Assembly: GCA_002011035.2 (NCBI GenBank)
Contig: MTLY02000002.1
Coordinates: 310,001-374,000 of the forward strand
Reading direction: 5' to 3'
DNA length: 64,000 bases
From: Candidatus Hecatella orcuttiae
Lineage (GTDB): Archaea > Thermoproteota > Bathyarchaeia > Hecatellales > Hecatellaceae
In this document: in pieces, positions 1 to 8,278 of the stretch
How positions within the stretch are numbered: the stretch's first letter is position 1
Layout of the letters: each line of letters starts with the position of its first letter
The notes under the pieces: model-generated
The model's database searches: none
What the model saw: the letters and a program-made list of their open reading frames with translations, nothing else
Told to the model about the DNA's origin: nothing
Made by a program: the position numbers and the translations under genes

Positions 1-443
1 GCCGCATACCGGCCCCTCTCAGCCAAGCCTGCTGAAAAACCCACGACCAAGGGGTGGCTTAGGCCCGGAGTAACCTCGCTGTGGCCGCCTACCACAGCAA
101 CCCCCAACCGGAGGGCGGCTGAGCCTATTTGGGCGGAGATTTCCTTCAAGGTTTTTTCTCCAGACCCCGGGGGAAGCATGATGCAGGAGAGAAGCCACTG
201 AGGCCTGATCCCTCGCGTGGCTACATCGTTGCAGGCGATGTGAGCTGCCGCCCAGCCGATTTTTCTCACCGCGCCGCTGATGGGGTCACAGGATAGGGCT
301 AGGAGGCTTCTCCCCGCCTTGACGATGGCGGCGTCCTCCCCTTTGGCAGGTCCGAGGACCACGTCGCCACGTTTTAAGCCTAAATATCGGAAGACCTGGG
401 CCTTCAAAACCTTCGGGGGTGTTTTTCCCAACGGCAGCTTCAT
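1..443 (-). CDS. AIR synthase-related / HypE-like protein, N-terminal part (runs off window)
   Basis: The minus-strand frame opens at an ATG at 441-443 and stays open to the window edge, giving about 147 residues. It begins MKLPLGKTPPKVL and contains a GDVVLGPAKGEDAAIV stretch, then SCDPISG and a HIACNDVATRGIRP segment. In the PurM/AIR synthase-HypE fold this is the N-terminal ATP-binding half: a glycine- and acid-rich dimer strand, followed by the NDxxxxGxxP loop. The family includes HypE (hydrogenase maturation) and several archaeal AIR-synthase-related proteins of unknown substrate, and the fragment cannot separate them. The start lies 8 bp past the stop of the RPA gene, so the two are probably cotranscribed. 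Confidence 0.75.
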   Translation of the reverse strand, partial: MKLPLGKTPPKVLKAQVFRYLGLKRGDVVLGPAKGEDAAIVKAGRSLLALSCDPISGAVRKIGWAAAHIACNDVATRGIRPQWLLSCIMLPPGSGEKTLKEISAQIGSAALRLGVAVVGGHSEVTPGLSHPLVVGFSAGLAERGRYA

Positions 444-451
444 GCGCTATT

Positions 452-1717
452 TTAACCTCTAGCCTTCTCATCTGAAAACAGTCTGGTGGAGGGTTTGGAC
501 TCCGACTCAGAAGGCTGAGAAATTAGCTCCACGACGGTGAAGCTTCCTGTGGAAAGCTCCGTTTCCCCCTGAAGACCCGGCTTAGCCGTCACGTTTTTCA
601 GCCTGATCTGAACGCCCGGTGGAAACTTGGCCAAGATCTCCGCCTGCTTTCTCCAAGCGGAAACCCTGAGGACGCCGGTTTCATCCCTCAGCCTAAAGCT
701 GGCCACCTGGGTTTGGGTTCCGTCCTTCAGGGTCACTTCCCTCACAGCCGGAGCGTCGACCATCACGCCTTCCACGGTGAGGTTCCTCATGCCGGGGTTG
801 ATCCTGCCTAGGGGTGTAGGCTTGTCTTCCACTGGAGCGGCGGGTGTGGGTGTAGGCGTCAGCTTCAGGTAGGTGTTTCTGTTGACGTGGGCTTCCAGTT
901 CACCCAGCCTGTTCTCCCGGGTTTTCCCCCTGATTACCTCTATTCTGTCTCCCACCCGGGCTTTTTCCACGGCCTCCACCCAGTCGTTCCATACTACGAG
1001 GTTTATCTCCCCGGAGTCATCCCTCAGCCTCAGCCGCATCACCGTCCCCTCCCCTCCGTCGCTTCTGAGAAATTTTCTGGCAGGGTAGGCCTGGATGATT
1101 TCCCCTGAGAGGTTGACTTCTTCCCCCGGTTTCTTCAGGCTTCGGATTTCTTGGAAAAACTCCCCGAGGGCGGGAACTTGGACTTCCCCGCCGACTTGGC
1201 TTGGGGGGATAAGCGCTATCCTTCCGCTGTCAGCCACATGGAGCTCGGTTTTTCCCGCGAGGGAGGTTCGGGTGTAGCCGTGTTCTATCTTCACAACGGC
1301 ATCGGGCTGGATTTTCAGCCGCTCCGCTTCTTCAGCCTTCTGATTCCACAGGTAAACCTCCAGCACTCCTGTCTTGTCCCCTAAAAGCAGCCTCTTGAGT
1401 TTTCCTTCCTGACCGTCCGGTCTCTTGAAGAGTTTTACCGGGTAGACTCCCAGAACCCTCCCTGTGAGGGATACGTCCCTCAAACCTGAGATGACATCTT
1501 CGATTTCAGTGTCAACAGCCAGACTGCTGTCCCAAAGAGAAACTCCAAGGTCTAGAGCCACGAGGAAAGCGGCACCTTCAGGGTTGAGGAGGCTTTTAGC
1601 TTCAGCCCTCTTACTTTCCACCATCTCCAGCAGTTTTTCTCTGGTCAAATCCGGCTTCTCAGCCATAATTTTGACGAGGATAGCTTCAAGCCTGCTGGAA
1701 GGCTGCGGCTCCGTCAT
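452..1717 (-). CDS. Replication protein A (RPA), three OB-folds
   Basis: This 421-residue protein is a single-stranded DNA-binding protein of replication and repair. Three OB-fold blocks can be seen: about 65-150 (LTGRVLGVYPVKLF, later GVLEVYLWN), about 195-280 (GEINLVVWNDW) and about 305-395 (GVLRVSAWR). Each ends in the typical strand with a conserved Trp. The N-terminal 50 residues look like a helical archaeal RPA head (LVKIMAEKPDLTREKLLEMV). I see no C-terminal zinc finger. It sits upstream of and in line with the AIR-synthase-like gene. A separate single-OB SSB is encoded at 17043, so the organism has both a long RPA and a short SSB. Confidence 0.88.
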   Translation of the reverse strand: MTEPQPSSRLEAILVKIMAEKPDLTREKLLEMVESKRAEAKSLLNPEGAAFLVALDLGVSLWDSSLAVDTEIEDVISGLRDVSLTGRVLGVYPVKLFKRPDGQEGKLKRLLLGDKTGVLEVYLWNQKAEEAERLKIQPDAVVKIEHGYTRTSLAGKTELHVADSGRIALIPPSQVGGEVQVPALGEFFQEIRSLKKPGEEVNLSGEIIQAYPARKFLRSDGGEGTVMRLRLRDDSGEINLVVWNDWVEAVEKARVGDRIEVIRGKTRENRLGELEAHVNRNTYLKLTPTPTPAAPVEDKPTPLGRINPGMRNLTVEGVMVDAPAVREVTLKDGTQTQVASFRLRDETGVLRVSAWRKQAEILAKFPPGVQIRLKNVTAKPGLQGETELSTGSFTVVELISQPSESESKPSTRLFSDEKARG

Positions 1718-1887
1718 TTTTTTCCAAGCCCTAAAGAGAAGAGCGGTGGGAGGCGGCTCTTCATCGATCCCTTCATGGTAAGCCGTTACCTAAAATAGAT
1801 TTTGCTCCAAGCGAACTCCCTCAATCTTTAAATAAAGGAGGCCTTCACAATTCTAACGGTTTTTGAGAGAGGTTCTGACCGTGGACG

Positions 1888-3156
1888 GTGGTCGAGTTCC
1901 ATCGGAAAAAGCAGGAGGACTCCTTTCTCCACACTAGAGACGTGGAGGTGGAAGGCCACCTAATCGACTCCATGATCCTCTCCAGGATCTGGGACAGGAT
2001 TATGGAGTTGGGCGGAGATTTTGAAGTTTCCGAATTCCGAGTTGGCAAGCGGAAAACCGACTACAGCTACGCCCGAATGCTAGTCAAGGGAAAAAGCGAA
2101 AGCCACCTGGAAAGGATCCTCCAAGAAATCTACCGGTTGGGGGCTATTCCCCACGAGGTTCAAGAGGCTGTCTGCGAACCCGCCCCCGCGGACATGGTTC
2201 TCCCTGAGAACTTCTACTCCACCACCAACAACCCTACTTTCATCTACTTTAAAGGAAGGTGGGTGGAGGTGGAAAATCCCATGATGGATAAGGTGGTGGT
2301 AGTGGAACCCGACGGCAGCAAGGCCTACTGCAAACCTCTCCGAGAGGTGAGAAAAGGGGAACTGGTGGTCGTCGGCGAGACAGGGGTTAAAGTCAAACCC
2401 CCTGAAAGGCCCCGGGAAAGCATCGGGGTTTTCAAGTTTATGGGAAGTGACGCCTCATCGGAAAAACCCTCCGGCTCCCTGATGAAGCAGATCGCCAAAG
2501 ACCTCTATGACACCAAGAAGGCGGGGGGCAAAATCGTGGCTGTGGCAGGCCCGGCTGTGGTTCACACAGGAGCTGCTGAGGCTCTGGCCAGCATCATCCG
2601 GGAGGGTTTCATCGACGTGTTTCTCTCCGGTAACGCCTTGGCGGTGCACGACGTGGAGGCCGCCCTGCTGGGGACGTCCCTCGGGGTTTCCTTGGAGGAA
2701 GGCGTCCCCTCCGTCCGGGGGCATAGGAACCACATGGCCGCCATCAACGAAATTTACAAGGCCGGCTCCTTGAAGGAGGCAGTGAGGAAGGGTGTCCTCC
2801 GAAAGGGCATCATGTACGAGTGCATCGTTAAAGGTGTGCCTTTTGTCCTCGCAGGGTCCATCAGGGACGACGGGCCTCTTCCCGAGGTTGTCACCGACAT
2901 GGTGGAGGCTCAGAGACTGTACAGGGAGGCTCTCGCCGGAACCAGCATGGTTTTGATGTTCGCCTCCACCCTTCACTCCATAGCCGTGGGAAACATGCTG
3001 CCTTCCACGGTGAAGATCGTCTGTGTCGACATCAATCCCGCCACCGTTACCAAGCTTCTCGACCGCGGCTCCATGCAAGCCATCGGGGTGGTCTCTGACA
3101 TCGGAACCTTTCTCCCCCTCCTCGACCAAGAGCTGAAGCGGCTAAAAGGGGCTTAA
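1888..3156 (+). CDS. TIGR00300 / LOR-SDH domain protein (ornithine cyclodeaminase-type)
   Basis: The 422-residue protein matches the archaeal TIGR00300 family. Its N-terminal domain has EVEGHLIDSMIL and GGDFEVSEFRVGKRKTDYSYARMLVKG. The C-terminal half is Rossmann-like (IVAVAGPAVVHTGAA; SGNALAVHDVEAALLGTSLG; HRNHMAAINEIYKAGS). Members have been tied to ornithine to proline conversion, and current family naming refers to a nickel-pincer-dependent ornithine cyclodeaminase. That function is taken from the family, not shown here. The start is a GTG at 1888. The usual family N-terminus begins close to EVEGHLIDS, so about 20 residues may be extra. Confidence 0.85.
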   Translation: MVEFHRKKQEDSFLHTRDVEVEGHLIDSMILSRIWDRIMELGGDFEVSEFRVGKRKTDYSYARMLVKGKSESHLERILQEIYRLGAIPHEVQEAVCEPAPADMVLPENFYSTTNNPTFIYFKGRWVEVENPMMDKVVVVEPDGSKAYCKPLREVRKGELVVVGETGVKVKPPERPRESIGVFKFMGSDASSEKPSGSLMKQIAKDLYDTKKAGGKIVAVAGPAVVHTGAAEALASIIREGFIDVFLSGNALAVHDVEAALLGTSLGVSLEEGVPSVRGHRNHMAAINEIYKAGSLKEAVRKGVLRKGIMYECIVKGVPFVLAGSIRDDGPLPEVVTDMVEAQRLYREALAGTSMVLMFASTLHSIAVGNMLPSTVKIVCVDINPATVTKLLDRGSMQAIGVVSDIGTFLPLLDQELKRLKGA

Positions 3157-3205
3157 ACCCTAAGCCTCCACGAATCTTCCTCCCTAATTTGGAAGGCGAG
3201 AAAAA

Positions 3206-3643
3206 TTGTCAGCGGGAAAAGGAAGTCTGGAAAACATGCTGGCTGAAGCCTTGAAGGGGGAAGAGAAATCTGTCGAAGAAATATTCTCCGAGAGGAATCT
3301 AGCCGGCTTAGGAGACACTTACATCAACTTCCTCTACTCCCTAGCCTTCAGCCTTAAAAAGAAAAAGCCATGCGGAATGAAAGTCAGCAACAAGGTTCTA
3401 GCCGAAGCCGTCAGGCAGGCGGGAGTCCGAAGGAGGCTTCCCTCCCGGCTTTCAAGGAGAGATATAGGCAGCTCCGCGGAAGCCCTGATAGTCTACGCCG
3501 CCGCCAAAAACCTGATCTCAAGCCGGGAGCTCGTCGACCTGCTCCGAGAGGCAGAAGACCCCGTCTCAGCTTTCAGCCAAGCCCTCACAAACATATGGAC
3601 TAGAGCTGGGCTTCACCTTCCCAGAAGGAAGGCCGAGGGTTAA
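3206..3643 (+). CDS. Ribonuclease III-like archaeal protein
   Basis: This 145-residue protein begins at TTG. It resembles the small archaeal proteins annotated as RNase III family: GLGDTYINFLYSLAFSLKK, then KVSNKVLAEAVRQAGVR and GSSAEALIVYAAA, which together mimic the helical RNase III fold. The acidic pair expected in a working RNase III active site is only partly visible (GDTY near residue 36 and AEAL near residue 90), so activity is uncertain. It lies 50 bp downstream of the TIGR00300 gene on the same strand. Confidence 0.6.
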   Translation: MSAGKGSLENMLAEALKGEEKSVEEIFSERNLAGLGDTYINFLYSLAFSLKKKKPCGMKVSNKVLAEAVRQAGVRRRLPSRLSRRDIGSSAEALIVYAAAKNLISSRELVDLLREAEDPVSAFSQALTNIWTRAGLHLPRRKAEG

Positions 3644-3690
3644 GAAAACAGCCATTCAGCCGGATAAAGCAAAATATAGGGTGAATACCC

Positions 3691-4269
3691 CTGAAACTGC
3701 GGAGCGTAAAACGGGAGATCAGAGTCCTAGGCATCGTAAACGGCAACATGCCCCTCCCTCAAAAACGTTGCCCCTTTTTCGGCGTTGTTTTCAGGGGGAA
3801 GGAATGGCTGGAAGGGCTGCTGAAAGGCTCCGCAGAGTGGAACGGGCTGGATGCAACCCGGAAGATAACTCAAGCAGTGAAAGGATCCAGCCATTATGGG
3901 CAGATCCGCGTCGTCATGCTGATGGGTTTATGCTTCGCCGGCTTCAACGTAGTGGATGTAGCTCAGCTGGCGGAAAACCTCCAAAGGCCTGTGATGGTTT
4001 TCTGGGAAAAAGCGCCTGACCTAGGAAAGCTTAAACGCCAACTCGAATCCCTGCCTTTTGGAGAGAAAAGGGTGAGCATGGTTGAGAAAGCTGGGAACCC
4101 TACTCCATTAAAGCTGGAGGGGGGAAAAACTTTTTGGATTCAGTCCTTTGGGCTGAGTGTGGAAGAAGCTGGGAGAGTGGTGAAGGCAACCTGCAAGCCG
4201 GGGTTCATTCCTGAACCTCTCAGAATAGCCCGCATGGTAGGTTCCGCTTTCACTTCCCTGAAGTCTTAG
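3691..4269 (+). CDS. DUF99 family protein (endonuclease dU-like), paralog 1, non-canonical start
   Basis: The first ATG, at 3748, would remove the first beta strand of the fold. The frame extends upstream through IRVLGIVNGNM to a TGA at 3682 with no ATG, GTG or TTG. CTG codons at 3691 and 3697 (or ATA at 3685) are the only plausible starts, and a GGTGA sits about 6 nt before the first CTG. DUF99 proteins have an RNase H-like fold distantly related to endonuclease V and normally start RVLGxDDGxF. Here the acidic pair is replaced by VNG, which suggests a missing metal ligand. Conserved parts remain: LDATRKI, VMLMGLCFAGFNVVD and the C-terminal PEPLRIARM. A second, more typical copy lies at 49205. 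It may be inactive or have a changed role. Confidence 0.65.
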   Translation: MKLRSVKREIRVLGIVNGNMPLPQKRCPFFGVVFRGKEWLEGLLKGSAEWNGLDATRKITQAVKGSSHYGQIRVVMLMGLCFAGFNVVDVAQLAENLQRPVMVFWEKAPDLGKLKRQLESLPFGEKRVSMVEKAGNPTPLKLEGGKTFWIQSFGLSVEEAGRVVKATCKPGFIPEPLRIARMVGSAFTSLKS

Positions 4270-4320
4270 GGCTATTTGAAAAGAAGCTTTATTAAAGAAA
4301 ATAAAATTAAGCATTAACCG

Positions 4321-5433
4321 ATGAAATTGAAACAGAAGTATGTGTTTACCGGATTTTTAGCATTTACGGTAACGGTGATCGTGGGGTTTGCCCTTGTAGG
4401 AGGCTATATCTTTCAAGAACCGCCAGCAGAGGCGCCAACAGAAACACCGGCGGGCGTTCAACCGACAGCTTCTCCGTCAAAGGAAGCGCCGCTGCAGGTT
4501 CAGCCCCAGCAAACTGAGCCATCAATAGAGGAGCAGCCAGAAGATGGTAAGCCATCGGAGCAAGAAGTGTCGGCGGAACAAGCGGAGCAACTGCAAGACG
4601 TAGCTGTCCAAGAATACCGAAGGCAAAATGTTACTTTTTTGAAGATGGTTTCAAGTGAAAACGGTTTGTATGTTTTAAACGATGAGGAAATAGAAGAACT
4701 TAGAACACTGCGCATAAACACCCTCAGAATATGCCCTCTTTACAGCATAGATTCAAACGGCGACATCAGACAGGATGTGCCAAACTTTCTCATCATCGAT
4801 TTGATCAGAAGGGCTCACAGTGCCGGGTTTGCGGTTTTTCTGGAGCCAAATCTCGCCAGCCGCGGCGGCTTCCCCCATTTGACCGACCCGCAATATGTTG
4901 AAGCCGTGATGGAGATATCCTCAAAATGGGCTGAAATAGCTGAAGAAGAAAACGTGGAGTTTTATTCTCCGTTAAACGAGCCGAATCTCGTTTTTTCGGA
5001 AGAACATCTGGTGGAAGAATGGATGGTTGAGTCTCAAAATCTACGGTCCATGTTTTCAGGCGGGTTGGTGTTAAAGCTGGCCGGCATGGGCCCGGAGGAA
5101 ATTGAAAGTTTAGGAGGATATGACTACTTGGCTTTCGACATCATGTGGGGAGACTCGAATTACGATGAGCTTAGAAACTATTTAAACGCAGCCGTAGCGA
5201 AAGGGAACTCTCTGAAGCAAAAATACGGCCTCAAAGGCTTCTTCTTCGGAGAACTGGGGGCTGAGAAAGCAAGGGTTGATGAAGATACCCAAGCAGAAAT
5301 TTTCAGGACGATTTTGGATGAAACATGGGAAGAAGTTGACGGCTACTGTTTTCTAGGCTGGTCGGAGCTGGAGTTCAGCTTTAAAGACAATGAAAAGGCG
5401 AAAGACGTGATAAGAGAGTGGTTTTCCCGCTAA
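4321..5433 (+). CDS. Membrane-anchored TIM-barrel glycoside hydrolase-like protein
   Basis: The 370-residue protein starts with KLKQK and a hydrophobic segment at about 8-31 (signal anchor). A linker rich in Pro, Glu, Gln and Thr follows to about residue 95, then a (beta/alpha)8-like domain. Clan GH-A-like signatures are visible: LRINTLRICPLYS, GFAVFLEPNL, the NEPN motif with Glu220 as the likely acid/base, and FFGELGAEKA with Glu311 as the likely nucleophile. The protein is therefore probably displayed outside the cell, acting on a beta-linked glycan of unknown identity. The gene and its flanks look more AT-rich than their neighbours, which may indicate acquisition. I cannot assign a GH family by eye. 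Confidence 0.65.
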   Translation: MKLKQKYVFTGFLAFTVTVIVGFALVGGYIFQEPPAEAPTETPAGVQPTASPSKEAPLQVQPQQTEPSIEEQPEDGKPSEQEVSAEQAEQLQDVAVQEYRRQNVTFLKMVSSENGLYVLNDEEIEELRTLRINTLRICPLYSIDSNGDIRQDVPNFLIIDLIRRAHSAGFAVFLEPNLASRGGFPHLTDPQYVEAVMEISSKWAEIAEEENVEFYSPLNEPNLVFSEEHLVEEWMVESQNLRSMFSGGLVLKLAGMGPEEIESLGGYDYLAFDIMWGDSNYDELRNYLNAAVAKGNSLKQKYGLKGFFFGELGAEKARVDEDTQAEIFRTILDETWEEVDGYCFLGWSELEFSFKDNEKAKDVIREWFSR

Positions 5434-5638
5434 GCCGTAAATAAACAGTTTTCCGTCGCGCCATAACAAGACGCTTAAACCTGAAAATACAGGAGAGCCC
5501 TTCAACAGGTCAGAAGTGGCTGTTTTAAAGTCTTTCAGCTTTAGAGGCCTCATTATGGCGGTGTTAAACCTTCGGGGGAAACCTTTAAATCGGAGTGTCC
5601 CTTGCTTTTGAAGCGCTGAAGCGGTCCAGTGATGCCAG

Positions 5639-5986
5639 ATGGAATTCTGTCCTAAATGCGGAATGAGGCTGGTGCTTTCGGTTAAGGAGAAAAAGTCTTC
5701 CCGGGTTTCCCTGAAATGCCCCAACTGCAACTACGTCTTACGAGGCAAAAAGACCAGTCAGCCGGCTTTGGTTAAACCCACCGAGAAACCTTCCAAGGAA
5801 TCCATCATCATCATCGGGGAGAAAGAAGCTAAGCTTAAGACCCTTCCCACCCAGAAGGCTCAATGCCCCAAATGCGGTAACATGGAAGCCTACGTATGGA
5901 TGGTTCAGACCCGGGGAGCTGACGAGTCTTCAACTCAGTTCTTCCGATGTACCAAATGCGGAATGACTTGGCGGGAATATTCTTAG
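5639..5986 (+). CDS. tfs: Transcription factor S (TFIIS-like cleavage factor)
   Basis: This 115-residue protein has two zinc ribbons. The N-terminal ribbon has CPKCG near residue 4 and CPNCN near 29. The C-terminal ribbon has CPKCG near 80 and CTKCGMTWREYS at the end. Between the last two cysteine pairs is the acidic tip of the hairpin (RGADESST), which enters the RNA polymerase secondary channel and promotes cleavage of backtracked transcripts. The usual tip is DE, which is present. Length and layout are normal for archaeal TFS. The promoter region upstream (5434-5638) holds no other gene. Confidence 0.93.
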   Translation: MEFCPKCGMRLVLSVKEKKSSRVSLKCPNCNYVLRGKKTSQPALVKPTEKPSKESIIIIGEKEAKLKTLPTQKAQCPKCGNMEAYVWMVQTRGADESSTQFFRCTKCGMTWREYS

Positions 5987-6008
5987 CACCCTTCACCCGT
6001 CGGAACAC

Positions 6009-7208
6009 TTATTCCCGCAGTTTTTCCAGCTGCTGGAGCAGATATTTTCTAATTTCTTCGGAAGCAGGTAACGGCTGCGTTAGCTTTCCGTTTTTAAGCA
6101 CGGGCTTCAGCATAGACTCTGTTTTTCCTCCGCAAGCCGGGCATGGAGGCTGGGAAGCTTGAGCTGGGAGCACGGTGTCGGTGAGGCATCGGGGGCATCT
6201 CCAAAGCTTCTTGCTTCCCCCCAGTTTTCCTTTTTTAGCCACAGGTTTTCCTTCTTTTTCCACGATGTCTAAGGCGAAGTCTACGATGGGAGCGGCGCTA
6301 ATGGAGGAGCCTATGCCGAAACCCTCCACCCCCGCGTCGATAAGTGGGGGGAGGTCCTTCTCGTCGATGCCTCCTGAAACTAGAATTTTAACGTGGCTGA
6401 AGCCTCTGAGAGACAGCTCCCACCGAACCTCCCGAACTATCTGAGGCAAGTTTCCTCTCCTCGACTTGGGAGTATCCAGCCTCACACCGTAGAGCTTCTC
6501 CCCCAAGGCCTCCGCCGCCTTGATGGCCTCGGTTTTCTCATCGCTGTAGGTGTCCACCAAGGCTATCCGAGGCACCCCTGCCTCCACCACCTCGTCGAAA
6601 GCTTTCCAGGCTTTAGCCTGATCCCCGAAGAGAATGATGAGCGCATGCGGCATGGTTCCCGTGGGCTTTCGTCCGATGAGCTTCGCCCCCGAAAGACTGG
6701 ACACGCTGTCAAAGCCCCCTATGTAGGCCGCCCTGTCCACCATGGGGGAAATGACGGGGTGAATCCGGCGGATTCCGAAAGAAATCAGAAGACTCTTAGG
6801 AGCGAGTTTCCGCATTCTCGCCGCCTTGGTGGCGATGCCCGTAGCTTGGCATAGCAGCCCCAAAAGAGGTGTTTCCAGAAGGCCGAAGGCGCCGTAGGGC
6901 CCCTCCACGACCATTACGGGCGCTCGAACCCCGAAGCTGTCGGTTGGATGGAAGATACTCCCCTCAGGGAGGCTGTAGACGTCGACGGGGTAACCTTCCA
7001 GCAGCCGCAAGGCCTCCTCCAAACCGCAGTACACAGCCCAAGGCCAGCCTTGAGGTAGGCCGGTGGGGGTGATTTCAGCCACCACCTTTACCTTGTTCAG
7101 CCCCTTGGCTTCCAACACTTTTTTCGTGTGGACAAAGTAGATGTCGGTGGTTTCCCCTTTCTTAACTTCTTCTTCAGAAGCTATGTGAAGCCACTTCACC
7201 GTTTCCAC
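6009..7208 (-). CDS. pncB: Nicotinate phosphoribosyltransferase
   Basis: The 399-residue enzyme transfers phosphoribose from PRPP to nicotinate in NAD salvage. Recognisable parts are TDIYFVHTKKVL at the start, GPYGAFGLLETPLLGLLCQATGIAT, FGIRRIHPVISPMVDRAAYIGGFDSVSS, and the barrel strands VRLDTPKSRRG and ILVSGGIDEKDL with the phosphate loop GIGSSIS. A C-terminal zinc ribbon (CPRC near 340, CPAC near 358) is typical of the archaeal form. It is convergent with tfs, with 22 bp between the stop codons. Confidence 0.92.
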   Translation of the reverse strand: METVKWLHIASEEEVKKGETTDIYFVHTKKVLEAKGLNKVKVVAEITPTGLPQGWPWAVYCGLEEALRLLEGYPVDVYSLPEGSIFHPTDSFGVRAPVMVVEGPYGAFGLLETPLLGLLCQATGIATKAARMRKLAPKSLLISFGIRRIHPVISPMVDRAAYIGGFDSVSSLSGAKLIGRKPTGTMPHALIILFGDQAKAWKAFDEVVEAGVPRIALVDTYSDEKTEAIKAAEALGEKLYGVRLDTPKSRRGNLPQIVREVRWELSLRGFSHVKILVSGGIDEKDLPPLIDAGVEGFGIGSSISAAPIVDFALDIVEKEGKPVAKKGKLGGSKKLWRCPRCLTDTVLPAQASQPPCPACGGKTESMLKPVLKNGKLTQPLPASEEIRKYLLQQLEKLRE

Positions 7209-7272
7209 CTTTTCTGAGCTTGGGTTAATTATTAAAACTGTTTAATTTAAGCCACTCAGCCCTTTTATATTT

Positions 7273-7731
7273 TCAAACAGGCTTGGAAACGTTTCGCTCC
7301 CTTGGGGTAAAGGGGTCGTCCCCCAACATGAGGCTTGGCTGGGGGTTCACTCGCCCAGATGGGCTTGGGGAAACTGGGAGAAACCCCACAAGCCTTTCCA
7401 AGTGTCCATGGTCGCTCTTCGCAGAGAATGACTCCACAAGCTTGTCCAGTAGCTGATGGTGTTTTTCCTCATCCTTCAATATGCCTTCAAGGCTGGCGCG
7501 GAGGACTGAATCCTTGATCTTCTTCTTAAGCTGCTTAAGTTCCTCCATCATGTCTTTTTCAGCCTTCAGATGTCCTCGGAGGGCGTTGGCTATTTTCTCC
7601 TTGTCCGCATCTTCCATAACCTCGCCGACTGCTAGGTCGGACATGGCTTGAAACATCAGAGCGTGTTTCCTAGAATCAAACATCAACATGCCCAGCACAG
7701 CCTTTGCCACGGAGTTTCTAGTCTTCTCCAC
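7273..7731 (-). CDS. Ferritin-like helical protein (possibly 5' truncated by a frameshift)
   Basis: The 152-residue frame opens at a GTG. Helices with possible metal ligands are present: FDSRKHALMFQAM near residue 18 and KDEEKHHQLLDKL near 88, the spacing of rubrerythrin/ferritin-like proteins. A C-terminal tail of about 45 residues, rich in Pro and Ser, does not look like the family. Just upstream, a 35-residue frame in another phase (7718-7825) encodes EERELVEIFKKHRANELRLADNLA, which looks like the missing first helix. A frameshift, real or from sequencing, near 7720-7735 is therefore likely. The function is unknown, possibly metal storage or peroxide handling. Confidence 0.55.
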   Translation of the reverse strand: MEKTRNSVAKAVLGMLMFDSRKHALMFQAMSDLAVGEVMEDADKEKIANALRGHLKAEKDMMEELKQLKKKIKDSVLRASLEGILKDEEKHHQLLDKLVESFSAKSDHGHLERLVGFLPVSPSPSGRVNPQPSLMLGDDPFTPRERNVSKPV

Positions 7732-7825
7732 GGTAGGCTAAGTTGTCAGCTAGTCTCAGCTCGTTGGCCCTATGCTTTTTGAAGATTTCCACTAACTCTC
7801 TTTCTTCTGTCTTCAAAATTTTCAC
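7718..7825 (-). pseudogene. Probable first helix of the ferritin-like protein, out of frame
   Basis: A GTG at 7823-7825 opens 35 codons ending at a TAG at 7718-7720. The peptide VKILKTEERELVEIFKKHRANE and LRLADNLAYRGED is strongly helical. It overlaps the GTG start of the ferritin-like frame in a different phase. Joining the two with a one-base shift would give one continuous four-helix protein of about 180 residues. This could be a sequencing or assembly indel, a true pseudogene, or programmed frameshifting; the sequence alone does not decide. Confidence 0.4.
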
Positions 7826-7920
7826 CGAGCAATTTTCCGTTTTAAAGGCAGCCGCCTGAGTTAAGTTTTCCCAGCCTTATCCTCTGACGCGGGGATGGAA
7901 AGGTCTCGATGGGAAGGCGG

Positions 7921-8223
7921 CTACCTCTGGATTTTCCGATTATCTTTCGTTAAATCCTTTTCAAATTTTTTGCAACTGCTTATGATGGCCTTGAACACGT
8001 TGACGGCGTACTTGCTTTCAAGCTTTTTCTTTTCCGCCATTACCGCCACTCTCGACAAAACTTGAGCTTCCCTAGGGCGGTCGATGGTTGGGATTCCCAG
8101 CTTCTGCTTCGCTTTCGAAATTTTTTTGACGAGTTTAAACCTTTCCGCCAGCAGAGCCACAATTCTCGAGTCAACTCTGTCGATCTTTTTCCTAAGCTCT
8201 GCCAGTTCCTTGGCTTTGGGCAT
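7921..8223 (-). CDS. aroQ: Chorismate mutase, AroQ type
   Basis: The 100-residue all-helical protein converts chorismate to prephenate in Phe/Tyr synthesis. It shows the AroQ pattern: LAELRKKIDRVDSRIVALLAERFKLVKKISKAKQ, with the Arg and Lys that hold the substrate, then IDRPREAQVLSRV and the last helix. The length is that of a stand-alone monofunctional enzyme. No other aromatic amino acid gene is nearby. The gene lies 55 bp downstream of the TatD gene on the same strand. Confidence 0.9.
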   Translation of the reverse strand: MPKAKELAELRKKIDRVDSRIVALLAERFKLVKKISKAKQKLGIPTIDRPREAQVLSRVAVMAEKKKLESKYAVNVFKAIISSCKKFEKDLTKDNRKIQR

Positions 8224-8278
8224 AAAAAAAGGTCGACGTTTTCCAATTAAAGTTTTAACAGGCTTCCATGGTCTTCCC

